The position numbers and the translations under genes are program-made. Shown here in pieces: positions 57,781-64,000 of a stretch of 64,000 bases of DNA (positions are counted from its first letter, which is position 1; each line of letters starts with the position of its first letter). This DNA comes from Nocardia shimofusensis NBRC 100134. Lineage in GTDB: Bacteria; Actinomycetota; Actinomycetes; Mycobacteriales; Mycobacteriaceae. A model generated the notes under the pieces. The model was not told the origin of the DNA and made no database searches. It was given only the letters and a program-made list of their open reading frames with translations. The stretch lies in contig NZ_BDBT01000011.1 of the NCBI RefSeq assembly GCF_001613125.1, positions 148,321-212,320 on the forward strand, read 5' to 3'.

Positions 57781-58932
57781 TCAGGTGGTCTGCGATGGCG
57801 ATGCGTCGATGGGGCGGGCGGGACGACGCAGCAGGTAGGAGCTCAGAAGAGTCAGGACATCCGCGGCGGCGTCGACGGCGGTGCGGGCATGACCGGTGGG
57901 GTAGTCGCGCCAGCTCAGGTCGACATCGAAGAGCCGGTACTCGGCGAACAACGCCCGGCTCATCGCGATCGGGATGAGACCGTCCCTGCTGCCGTGATAC
58001 AGGTGGACCGGGACATGTGGGCGCAGGTGGGCCGCGGCTTCGGCCGCCAGGACATAGCGCCACAGCGGGTCGTTCCACGGTTCACGACGTTCGCACCAGG
58101 TCCCCAGGGGAATGTGGCGGTAAGTCTCGAGTAACTCGGTGGCGGTCAGACTTTGTGCGTGAGTGAAGCGGTGGTGCCCTTCTTCGGTGAGAACGTGAGT
58201 GACCGGTAGGTGGGCGTAGGCGCGGGCCAACCCGACCATGCCGGCCATCGCCAGGCCCGACAGCGGGCCGCCATCGATGTCGGCGACCAAGGCACGCGGG
58301 TTCGCTGGGACCGCGCCGGCCGCGACCCCGCGCAAATCCACCTCCGGGGCATAAACCGGTTGCTGTTCGGCGGCGAAGATCGCCGCCCGCCCACCATCGG
58401 CGTAACCCCAGATCACGCACCCGCCCGAGACATCGAGGTCGGCCATCGTCGACACGGCGCGGGCCAGGTCGAGCACTGTATGCGCCGCAGCATGCCCCGC
58501 CAGAAACGGAAGTGCCCCCAGGCCGGTCATGCCCAAGCCCTGCCCATCGGGGATCGCCACCGTCCAACCACGTTCCAGCGCCAGCGCCACATCCGCGAGT
58601 GCGGGGTCGGCGACCCCCTCGGGCAGGAGTTGTGATGGTGCGATCCGCCCGCCCAGGCCCCGGAAGCTCGGGCAGTACAGCAGGGCGGCGGCTCCTTCGC
58701 CAGCATGTGTGGTGGCGGTGGGGGTCACGACGAGTCCGGACGCTGGCAGGGGTGCGTGGAAACTGGTGCGAGTCGAATACACCACCTGCCAGGCCCGCGC
58801 CGCGCCGGCCATGCCCTGAACATCCACTTCGCGGGCACGCAGCAGTTGACCTGCGCGCGCGGTGAAGTCTTCGGATACGGGCAGGTAGAAGTCGTCGCCG
58901 GACTCGGTTTCGGTTTCGGTCGGGGTGGTCAT
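57781..58932 (-). CDS. Secretory-lipase-family (LIP) protein with Ser to Ala substitution
   Basis: 383 residues, without an obvious signal peptide. The fold matches LIP lipases: VVYSTRTSFHAPLPASGLVVTP, WTVAIPDGQGLGMTG, LDVSGGCVIWGYADGGRAAIFAAE, then VHLYHGSRDGLIPI (Asp) and YPTGHARTA (His). In active enzymes the elbow is GYSxGG; here it is GYADG with Ala178 at the nucleophile position, so it is probably inactive. Three bases separate it from the active-looking cutinase gene. It may bind mycolate or other lipids of the nocardial envelope. Confidence 0.78.
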   Translation of the reverse strand: MTTPTETETESGDDFYLPVSEDFTARAGQLLRAREVDVQGMAGAARAWQVVYSTRTSFHAPLPASGLVVTPTATTHAGEGAAALLYCPSFRGLGGRIAPSQLLPEGVADPALADVALALERGWTVAIPDGQGLGMTGLGALPFLAGHAAAHTVLDLARAVSTMADLDVSGGCVIWGYADGGRAAIFAAEQQPVYAPEVDLRGVAAGAVPANPRALVADIDGGPLSGLAMAGMVGLARAYAHLPVTHVLTEEGHHRFTHAQSLTATELLETYRHIPLGTWCERREPWNDPLWRYVLAAEAAAHLRPHVPVHLYHGSRDGLIPIAMSRALFAEYRLFDVDLSWRDYPTGHARTAVDAAADVLTLLSSYLLRRPARPIDASPSQTT

Positions 58933-58935
58933 GGG

Positions 58936-60180
58936 TCACCGTCCTGCGAGATCGTGGGCGAGAGCGACCATCCAGGCCACCCCGGAGTCGAGCTGGCCGC
59001 TGGTGGCGTAGCCGTTGTGGCGGGCGATGGTGTCGGCATAACGCAGCAACACCGCGGGGTTCACCAGGTCGACGTTGTCGGCCAGCAGCCCTGCCCACGC
59101 CGCCGACAACTGCCCGGCCAACTTCGGCAGCAGCCCGACCGGATTCGCCGTCACCGCAGCGACGATCTCGTTCCAGCGGCCCGCCGCCGCCCCGGCATCC
59201 GGTGCCGGTGTGCGCGGGTCGGCGGCATCGACCAACCGACCTGCGAGACTCCGCTGCGGCAGATAGTCGACGTTCCCGCTCTCGACAGCGAAGTCGTTGA
59301 GCAGCACGGCATTCCATGCATCGCCCAGCGCGGTGTGCAGCAGGCCGTTCAGGGTTGCCAGGGCCGACAGGGGGTCGCGTAGGTCGGCTTGGGCGGCGAT
59401 CGCGGCGCCGACGCGGAGCAGGGCCGCGCGATCGGGAGCCGAGCACGCGAGGTCTCCGTCGGTGCAGATATCGGCGACACGGCCGACCAGCTCGCCGTAG
59501 CCGACCCCGGTAGCGATACCGCCACCGGCTGCGGAGGGATTGGTCAGCGCGACCTGCGACACCGCCGCCCCGCTGGTTCCCGGGGCCGGATCGGGCACAA
59601 CCTGGCCCGGCCGACCGGGCAATACCGGCGCGCCGGGCGTCCGGTCAGGATTGGCGTACAACGCGATTCCCGCGATCCGGTCCGCCGGCACCGGACCGAG
59701 ATCGGCGCCGACATCGGCGGCGAATCCCGACATCGCCTGCGCTCCCTGGGAATAGCCGATCCCAGCGATCAACGTGCTCGGGCAGGCAGCGACTATCTCG
59801 ACCGCCGCGGCGTCGAGTCGATTGCGGGCGTCGGTGACCGACACCGTGTAAGGATCGGTTCCCCCGCCGGGCACCGCGCCGCCGAAGCCCGCACCGTAAG
59901 GGATATAGGAACGCTGCACTACCCCGGGCACTGCACCCAGGACCGGCGCGATCAAGGCGCCGACCACACCGGTGTCAGCGAGCGGATCCGCTGTCGGTGA
60001 GGATTGCCCGGTGCCCTGCACCCCCAGCACGTATAGGGCGGGGCACCCCGGCCCGATCGGCACTGCCTCAGCAGCGGGTGGTGCGGCGCACATCGGAGCG
60101 CCGAGTTCGACGGTGGCCGCCACCGCGACCGCCATCATCGTTCGCGCCGCTCCGCGACGGTGACGTAGGTGGTCGGTCAT
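58936..60180 (-). CDS. Secreted cutinase-like hydrolase with intact GYSQG elbow
   Basis: 414 residues; ATG overlaps the previous stop (ATGA). Signal peptide region ARTMMAVAVAATVELGAPMCAAPPAAEA. CPALYVLGVQGTGQSS opens the domain, and IAGIGYSQGAQAM (Ser144) is the nucleophile elbow. Shared blocks with the inactive paralog: GAPVLPGRP, PGTSGAAVS, AGGGIATG, GYGELVGRVADICTDGDLAC. A C-terminal helical extension (WNEIVAAVTANPVGLLPKLAGQLSAAWAGLL) exceeds a simple cutinase (about 220 residues). May remodel wall lipids at the mating site; substrate not shown. Confidence 0.85.
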   Translation of the reverse strand: MTDHLRHRRGAARTMMAVAVAATVELGAPMCAAPPAAEAVPIGPGCPALYVLGVQGTGQSSPTADPLADTGVVGALIAPVLGAVPGVVQRSYIPYGAGFGGAVPGGGTDPYTVSVTDARNRLDAAAVEIVAACPSTLIAGIGYSQGAQAMSGFAADVGADLGPVPADRIAGIALYANPDRTPGAPVLPGRPGQVVPDPAPGTSGAAVSQVALTNPSAAGGGIATGVGYGELVGRVADICTDGDLACSAPDRAALLRVGAAIAAQADLRDPLSALATLNGLLHTALGDAWNAVLLNDFAVESGNVDYLPQRSLAGRLVDAADPRTPAPDAGAAAGRWNEIVAAVTANPVGLLPKLAGQLSAAWAGLLADNVDLVNPAVLLRYADTIARHNGYATSGQLDSGVAWMVALAHDLAGR

Positions 60181-61055
60181 GGTTGCCCCACACCGACTCC
60201 GGCGCCGAAGCCGGCACCGACCGTGCCGCCAGCTACCGCACCGACCGCGCCGACCGGGACTCCGGTCACGACCGCACCGGCGGCGGCACCAGCCGCGGCA
60301 CCGAGCGCGGTTCCGGCGACCCCGGAAGTCACGGTGCCGATCACCGGAACCGGCACGACCGTGCCCAGGGCCGCTCCGGCGATCCCGCCGATGGTGCCGC
60401 CGACCAGCCCCCCGACCACCGCTCCGGTGACCGCTGCCGGGCCCCCGGCGACGACCGCACCGGTGGCTCCGCCGATCCCGGCGCCTGCGAGGGTCGCCCC
60501 CGACACCCGATCCGAGCGTCCGGCAGGGATGCCGATCGAGTCGAGAGCGGTGGAGACCTGGGCCTCCGCTCCAGCTGCCGTGTCGTTGATCGCATCGGCA
60601 CATTCCGGAGGTAGCCAGTCCGGGCGCGGGGCCTGCCACTGCCCGATCCGAATGGTGTTCTCCGGGGGTTCGATCGGCGCTACCGGTTCCACCGGCTCCG
60701 GTAGATGCAGGTCCTCGATTCGGATCGGCGCGACCGGCTCTTCCGGCGGAGGCGCTGGACGTGATGGAGCGTTGCGGACCTCGGGTGGCTGCACGTAATA
60801 CACCGGTGGCGAAGGAGCAGGAGCGGGCTCCGGCACAACCGGCTCCGGGGGTAGCGCAGGTCCAGGCGGAGATTGCGGTGGCGTGGTGCCCGGCTGCGCG
60901 GGACCGGTCACCCCGGGCTGGTCGGCGACCGCGACCAGGGGATCAGCAGCATGGGCACCGCCGGCCGCGAGGACCATCGCCGCCACCGGAATCATCGTGG
61001 CCGCCGCGACACCGCTTACACGGACGGTAGACGAAGGAATGCAAGATCTGGGCAT
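60177..61055 (-). CDS. Exported protein with proline-rich and glycine-zipper regions
   Basis: 292 residues. Signal peptide (VSGVAAATMIPVAAMVLAAGGAHA), then about 100 residues of Pro/Glu/Val-rich sequence (PPQSPPGPALPPEPVVPEP), a short folded part DWLPPECADAINDTAAGAEAQVSTALDSIG, and a long Gly/Ala/Val section of glycine-zipper type (AGAGIGGATGAVVAGGPAAVTGAVVGGLVGGTIGGIAG is its core) that could insert in a membrane. The combination suggests a wall-spanning or mycomembrane-associated transfer component. Coupled by ATGA to the cutinase gene. Not assigned to a named family. Confidence 0.75.
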   Translation of the reverse strand: MPRSCIPSSTVRVSGVAAATMIPVAAMVLAAGGAHAADPLVAVADQPGVTGPAQPGTTPPQSPPGPALPPEPVVPEPAPAPSPPVYYVQPPEVRNAPSRPAPPPEEPVAPIRIEDLHLPEPVEPVAPIEPPENTIRIGQWQAPRPDWLPPECADAINDTAAGAEAQVSTALDSIGIPAGRSDRVSGATLAGAGIGGATGAVVAGGPAAVTGAVVGGLVGGTIGGIAGAALGTVVPVPVIGTVTSGVAGTALGAAAGAAAGAVVTGVPVGAVGAVAGGTVGAGFGAGVGVGQP

Positions 61056-61138
61056 GACGAAATAAGCCTTCCCATCAAGGGATCAGGACTACGAGGTGGG
61101 AGCAGCTGCGCCGACGGCACAGCATGTAGCGGCCCCAT

Positions 61139-61161
61139 CCCGCAGCCGAACAGGCTGCGGG
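61139..61161 (-). terminator. Strong hairpin between micropeptide gene and the rest of the transfer operon
   Basis: CCCGCAGCC-gaaca-GGCTGCGGG forms a perfect 9-base-pair stem with a 5-base loop. It lies 25 bases after the micropeptide stop and about 85 bases before the next gene. On the minus strand no U-run follows, so it could be a partial terminator, a processing site or an RNA 3'-end stabiliser that makes the micropeptide message more abundant than the 25-kb transcript. On the plus strand TTTT follows after about 8 bases. Confidence 0.6.
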
Positions 61162-61185
61162 AGGCCGCTTTTCAGACCGACTCGG

Positions 61186-61293
61186 TCAGATGAAGGGCAG
61201 GATCAGGCTCAGTGTCTGCGCGACGACGAACAAGCCGTTCGACAGCACCGACAGGCCGGCATTGACATAACCCAGGATTGCGAAGGGGTCCAC
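61186..61293 (-). CDS. 35-residue hydrophobic micropeptide heading the transfer operon
   Basis: GTG at 61293 preceded by the excellent site GGAAGGAAG six bases upstream, TGA at 61186. The product MDPFAILGYVNAGLSVLSNG followed by LFVVAQTLSLILPFI is hydrophobic almost end to end and would form one membrane helix. Too short for most gene finders. The ribosome site, position downstream of the shared 19-base element and the hairpin after it argue that it is real. It could be a small structural subunit, a regulator of the channel, or an entry-exclusion-type peptide. Function unknown. Confidence 0.65.
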   Translation of the reverse strand: MDPFAILGYVNAGLSVLSNGLFVVAQTLSLILPFI

Positions 61294-61390
61294 GGTCCAC
61301 TTCCTTCCAGAATCTTCGGATTCGCGAGTTCGTAGCCGAACGCGCAACTCCATCCAAACTCCGGAACACCCTCAGAATCCAGCACTTTCG

Positions 61391-61409
61391 GTTATGCAGT
61401 TAGCGGTAC
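61391..61409 (-). promoter_or_regulatory. 19-base element upstream of the transfer operon, shared with the relaxase promoter
   Basis: On the minus strand it reads GTACCGCTAACTGCATAAC, 17/19 identical to 1000-1018. It lies 98 bases before the micropeptide start and 54-310 bases from the divergent small gene and MmyB-type regulator. CATAAC could be a -10 box. Next to it is the palindrome CGGTACCG (61404-61411). Likely target of the divergently encoded regulator; inferred. Confidence 0.55.
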
Positions 61410-61462
61410 CGATGCTTGCGTAATTCGCTACACGAGCCCTCACCAGTGGGTTTGCCGACAAA

Positions 61463-61705
61463 GTGCCAACACTTGCGTCACGGAACTTCTTTGGCGAAAT
61501 CGCTGCCAGACAGGAGGACGTCCCGACGCCAATCAGCGCAGAACGGCATCTGCTCAGCTATCCACTCGGATGGTTGCGCGATCTGCGCAGTTGCCGGGTC
61601 ATACCCATTCTGGTAGGAACAAAACCACTACCCGGGGGCCAACTGTTCAACATAACTCTCTTCGGCCTGCCACGGAAGATGATCGAAGGAGGGGAACTCC
61701 GTTGA
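61463..61705 (+). CDS. Small hypothetical protein coupled to the MmyB-type regulator
   Basis: 80 residues from a GTG without a clear ribosome site: ASRNFFGEIAARQEDVPTP, then HLLSYPLGWLRDLRSCRVIPILVG and GQLFNITLFGLPRKMIEGGEL. The sequence is well mixed and less biased than shadow frames nearby. Its TGA overlaps the TTG start of the regulator (TTGA), which favours a real, translationally coupled gene. It may be an N-terminal partner or co-regulator. No family recognised; if false, this segment is simply the regulator's leader. Confidence 0.45.
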   Translation: MPTLASRNFFGEIAARQEDVPTPISAERHLLSYPLGWLRDLRSCRVIPILVGTKPLPGGQLFNITLFGLPRKMIEGGELR

Positions 61706-62511
61706 GCCGAGATCCCGCACACCGCAGACCGCCAGATCTCCACCAGCCGCGACCGCCGAGCATCCCGACCGTGGGCGCCACGTGCCGACTGATCCGCGAA
61801 GAACGCGGCCTCACCCGCGACACATCCGCGACCCGCCTGGGAATCAGTCGCAGTCACCTCGCCGACATCGAACGAGACCGCCGAGCACCCAGCGAAGACC
61901 TCCTCGAGCAGATCATCGTCGGCTACCAACTCGACCTCCCCCTCGCTCGTCACTTGCGCGAGTTACGGGCAACAGCCGACACTCTCGAGCCGACCTCCGC
62001 CCTCCGCGAGGCCGTGACCACCAACCCAGCACTCATGCGTCACCTACAACGGCTACACGAACGCGGCGAGCTGGCCGCCTACGTCGACTCCGCCTGGACT
62101 CTTCTGGCCTGCAACAATGCCTTCCGCGAATCCGCCCCAGGACTCAACCCCGGAACGTCGATCCCGGTCTGGATGTTCTCCGACAACGCCAGAAGACTGT
62201 TCCCACGCTGGCCTCACGAAGCCGACCACGCCACAGCCAACATCCGCGGCATCGTCGGCCGCTACCGCGGCTCACAACAAGTCCAAACCATCTTCCGCAG
62301 CCTTCGTCCCATCAAAGAGTTCGGACTCCGCTGGAACGACGGTGTGCACACCGCCTACGGTCGCGACCCCAGCGACCTCATGCACGCCCACCACCCCACC
62401 GGACGAACCAGCTCCTACAGCCTGACCATCACCAACCAGAGCGAGCACATCTTCCTCATCATCCTCTCCGAGCATCCCGGCAGAGACATCGAAACCATCG
62501 ACCCTAGCTAA
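61702..62511 (+). CDS. XRE-family regulator of MmyB type
   Basis: 269 residues from TTG 61702, chosen because GAAGGAGGGG lies seven bases before it; a start at 61570 would add 44 poorly supported residues. The helix-turn-helix is VGATCRLIREERGLTRDTSATRLGISRSHLADIERDRRAP; the C-terminal MmyB-like ligand domain shows LLACNNAFRESAPGL, MFSDNARRLFPRW, HATANIRGIVGRYRG, FGLRWNDGVH and HPTGRTSSYSLTI. These regulators bind small, often lipid-like ligands. Divergent from the transfer operon and close to the 19-base element, it is the best candidate for conjugation control. Confidence 0.85.
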   Translation: MSRDPAHRRPPDLHQPRPPSIPTVGATCRLIREERGLTRDTSATRLGISRSHLADIERDRRAPSEDLLEQIIVGYQLDLPLARHLRELRATADTLEPTSALREAVTTNPALMRHLQRLHERGELAAYVDSAWTLLACNNAFRESAPGLNPGTSIPVWMFSDNARRLFPRWPHEADHATANIRGIVGRYRGSQQVQTIFRSLRPIKEFGLRWNDGVHTAYGRDPSDLMHAHHPTGRTSSYSLTITNQSEHIFLIILSEHPGRDIETIDPS

Positions 62512-62769
62512 TTTCCGACACGCCCACCGACACGCCGAAAACGTCTGCGACAGATCACGGAACCGCCCAATCCGACAGATCTTGATCTCCACACAACCCT
62601 CACACAGAACAGCCCGCCGATCAGCCAACTCCTCCTCCATCGGGCTATCATCGGGCACCACGTTGAGCCGCCTGCCAACCGACGAGACACACAACCGAAG
62701 CGTCACCGTCCACGCGATTAGCTGCAATCCGAGACGAGTGGGTGACAAATTGTTCCGCTTTCTCACTTT

Positions 62770-63902
62770 GGTGCAGGATGCGATTCTTCGATCCCGGCTT
62801 CGACGCGGCGCCGCCCAGACCATTGCCGAAACCAGCGCGGTGCGGGCGCGGGCCGAGACCGGCACAGCGGGAAGCCAGACCTGCAGATCTGGCGCGAGCG
62901 GCTGCGTGAGGTTCTGGCGGCGTGCATTGCGCTGGCACCGACCGGGCACTGATCGAGTTCACCGTCGACTACCTGACCGTGAACACCGCCGAGATCGACC
63001 TGCTCCGACACCCCGGTGCTCGTCGACCCCGGCCAGGAAGTCCGTGGCCGGATACCGCAACTGCTGGAACGCTTCAGCGAGCGTCGTATCGCCCCCGCCG
63101 AGATCGCGGAGGAGATTTCGGTGATGACCGACGACGGTCAGCAGGGGGTGCGGGAGGTCGGCCGCGCGATCGTCGCCAGCGCCGAGGGCGATGTTCGGGT
63201 GTGGCCAGGCTGGGTCGACCGCGTTCGAGTCGCCGATCGGCTGCACGAGGACGCGATCGAAGCGCGTGAGCATTACGGCGACATCGATTACCACCACCTC
63301 ACCGCCGTGATCCGCGATATCGACACCGGAACCTCAGCGGCGAAACCGAGCTGCCGGAGCTGATGTGGGTCGACATACGCAGCAAAGCCGCCGGATACCG
63401 CGTCTCCTCGGCAGTCACCGGGGAAGTGACCCGACTGCTCAGCGAGGCAGGTGTCGACCCGAGCCACCGCGATCACGCAAAGCTCAAGTCCTCGGTGTCC
63501 TCGATCGGCAGCACCCTGGACAGCGTGGCTCATGGCGGATCGCTGCTGGGCATGGACTCCGACCGCGAGGAATTCCTCACCAGACGCACCCGACTCGGCA
63601 ACACCTGCGCGACAACGGGATTACGACCCGAGGCCATGACCACGATCCGTGAGGTCGTCGACGGTCACACCCGCGGCGCCGGTCAGGCCGCGATCGAGCG
63701 CCGCGGGCGGTGGAAGGACCGGATCACCGCGATCGCCGCCACCCGCGACGATGCGCTCGCCCAACGGCAAGCCGCCACCGCGGGCCGCTCCAGCGGCCCG
63801 GTCCGTGCCTGCACCACCAGCCCGGCCCTGACCGCGCAGGTCATCGGCCCGACCCACTCACCGCACATCCGGCATCTGCACGGTGAGGAGATCGGCCGGT
63901 GA
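62770..63902 (+). pseudogene. Large hypothetical gene broken by several frame changes
   Basis: Consecutive pieces in changing frames read like one protein: ETSAVRARAETGTAG, KPDLQIWRERLREVLAACIALAPT, DRALIEFTVDYLTVNTAEIDLL, LVDPGQEVRGRIPQLLERFSERRIAPAEIAEEI...DRLHEDAIEAREHYGDIDYHHLTAVIRDID, then GETELPELMWVDIRSKAAGYRVSSAVTGEVTRLLSEAGVD. The last piece (63363-63902, ATG sharing the A of a TGA) is open for 179 residues. At least three shifts imply decay or poor sequence. It does not resemble a family I can name; 62512-62769, upstream, holds nothing convincing. Confidence 0.5.
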
Positions 63903-63936
63903 TCGAAAAGCAGGTAGTCCGCCACCCGTGACATAA

Positions 63937-63967
63937 ATCAGCCCAGGGCGCGAACCCCTGGGCTGAT
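63937..63967. terminator. Perfect 12-bp hairpin, terminator of the right-edge minus-strand gene
   Basis: ATCAGCCCAGGG-cgcgaac-CCCTGGGCTGAT forms a perfect 12-base-pair stem with a 7-base loop. On the minus strand it lies 18 bases after the TAG at 63986 and is followed by TTAT, weakly U-rich. It probably terminates the gene entering from the right edge and may also stop read-through from the plus strand. Confidence 0.65.
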
Positions 63968-63985
63968 CTGCGTTCCGGGCCGCGA

Positions 63986-64000
63986 CTACTTCTTGCCGCT
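63986..64000 (-). CDS. Last four codons of a gene entering from the right edge
   Basis: Reading inward on the minus strand gives Ser-Gly-Lys-Lys and TAG, then a strong hairpin 18 bases later. A lysine-rich end followed by a terminator fits a basic DNA-binding or ribosomal protein, for example an HU-type protein, but four codons cannot show it. Confidence 0.3.
   Translation of the reverse strand, partial: SGKK

Noticed and set aside
63937..63967. Possible tRNA arm because of GGTTCGCG-like loop
   Set aside because: The stem is a perfect 12-bp simple hairpin with no cloverleaf around it; better explained as a terminator.
1..64000. CRISPR array, insertion sequence, integrase, replication origin
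   Set aside because: No regularly spaced repeats, transposase or recombinase motifs (no DDE or tyrosine-recombinase signature) and no Rep/ParAB proteins were recognised; the element type therefore stays open.

Overview
The window is high-GC actinobacterial DNA, most likely from the Nocardia/Rhodococcus/Gordonia group and probably Nocardia-like. This is inferred from protein families, not from a database search: a MOBF relaxase-helicase of actinobacterial TraA type, DUF4913 proteins, an SCO6880-type membrane protein, XRE regulators of the DUF5753 and MmyB types, cutinase-like secreted proteins, a secretory-lipase-family protein and a DUF574 methyltransferase remnant. It reads as one side of a conjugative plasmid or integrative conjugative element carrying metabolic cargo. 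I saw no integrase, transposase, replication initiator, partition locus, rRNA, tRNA or CRISPR array.

Layout. 1-8.6 kb: a partial zinc-ribbon gene, a frameshifted small gene, the 2010-residue relaxase on the plus strand, and two small hypothetical genes. 8.7-10.3 kb: a DUF885 metallohydrolase. 10.4-12.6 kb: three decayed genes in a row (HAD hydrolase, hexapeptide acyltransferase/SGNH hydrolase, P-loop kinase). 12.6-22.5 kb: a tightly packed minus-strand operon with three radical SAM enzymes, two paralogous methyltransferases, a phosphoketolase-family enzyme, an enolase-superfamily enzyme, a HAD hydrolase, a stand-alone GGDEF-domain protein and a small basic protein. I read it as an undescribed biosynthetic pathway acting on a sugar-derived substrate. 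22.5-25.7 kb: a methyltransferase remnant, a cold-shock protein, two small genes, and a GntR/HutC regulator with a perfect 18-bp palindrome, followed by an aldo-keto reductase. 25.7-30.5 kb: a two-P450 operon with two small genes, divergent from a TPR-type regulator. 30.5-35.6 kb: an NAD-dependent reductase, an M20 peptidase, a small membrane protein, an XRE/DUF5753 regulator, an HD-domain remnant and a metallo-beta-lactamase-fold hydrolase.

35.8-61.3 kb is one very long minus-strand conjugation operon. Read in its own direction it begins with a 35-residue hydrophobic micropeptide and a strong hairpin. Next come a proline/glycine-rich secreted protein, two cutinase paralogs and a lipase-family protein (two of these three hydrolases lack the nucleophilic serine), small membrane proteins including a VirB2-like one, a VirB6-like protein, an SCO6880-type protein, a VirB4-type ATPase, an NlpC/P60 peptidoglycan hydrolase, a VirD4/TraG coupling protein, a duplicated DUF4913 protein, and five divergent paralogs of an unknown family. 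Thirteen junctions are 4-base ATGA/GTGA overlaps. A MmyB-type regulator sits divergently at the head of the operon. A 19-base element (17/19 identical) lies upstream of both the relaxase and the micropeptide in the same orientation relative to transcription, so the two halves of the transfer machinery are probably co-regulated. The right edge (62.8-63.9 kb) holds a gene broken by several frame changes, a strong hairpin, and the last four codons of a minus-strand gene.

Several genes are broken by single-base indels. Real decay is likely where lesions are multiple, but isolated frameshifts could be assembly errors and should be checked against reads.
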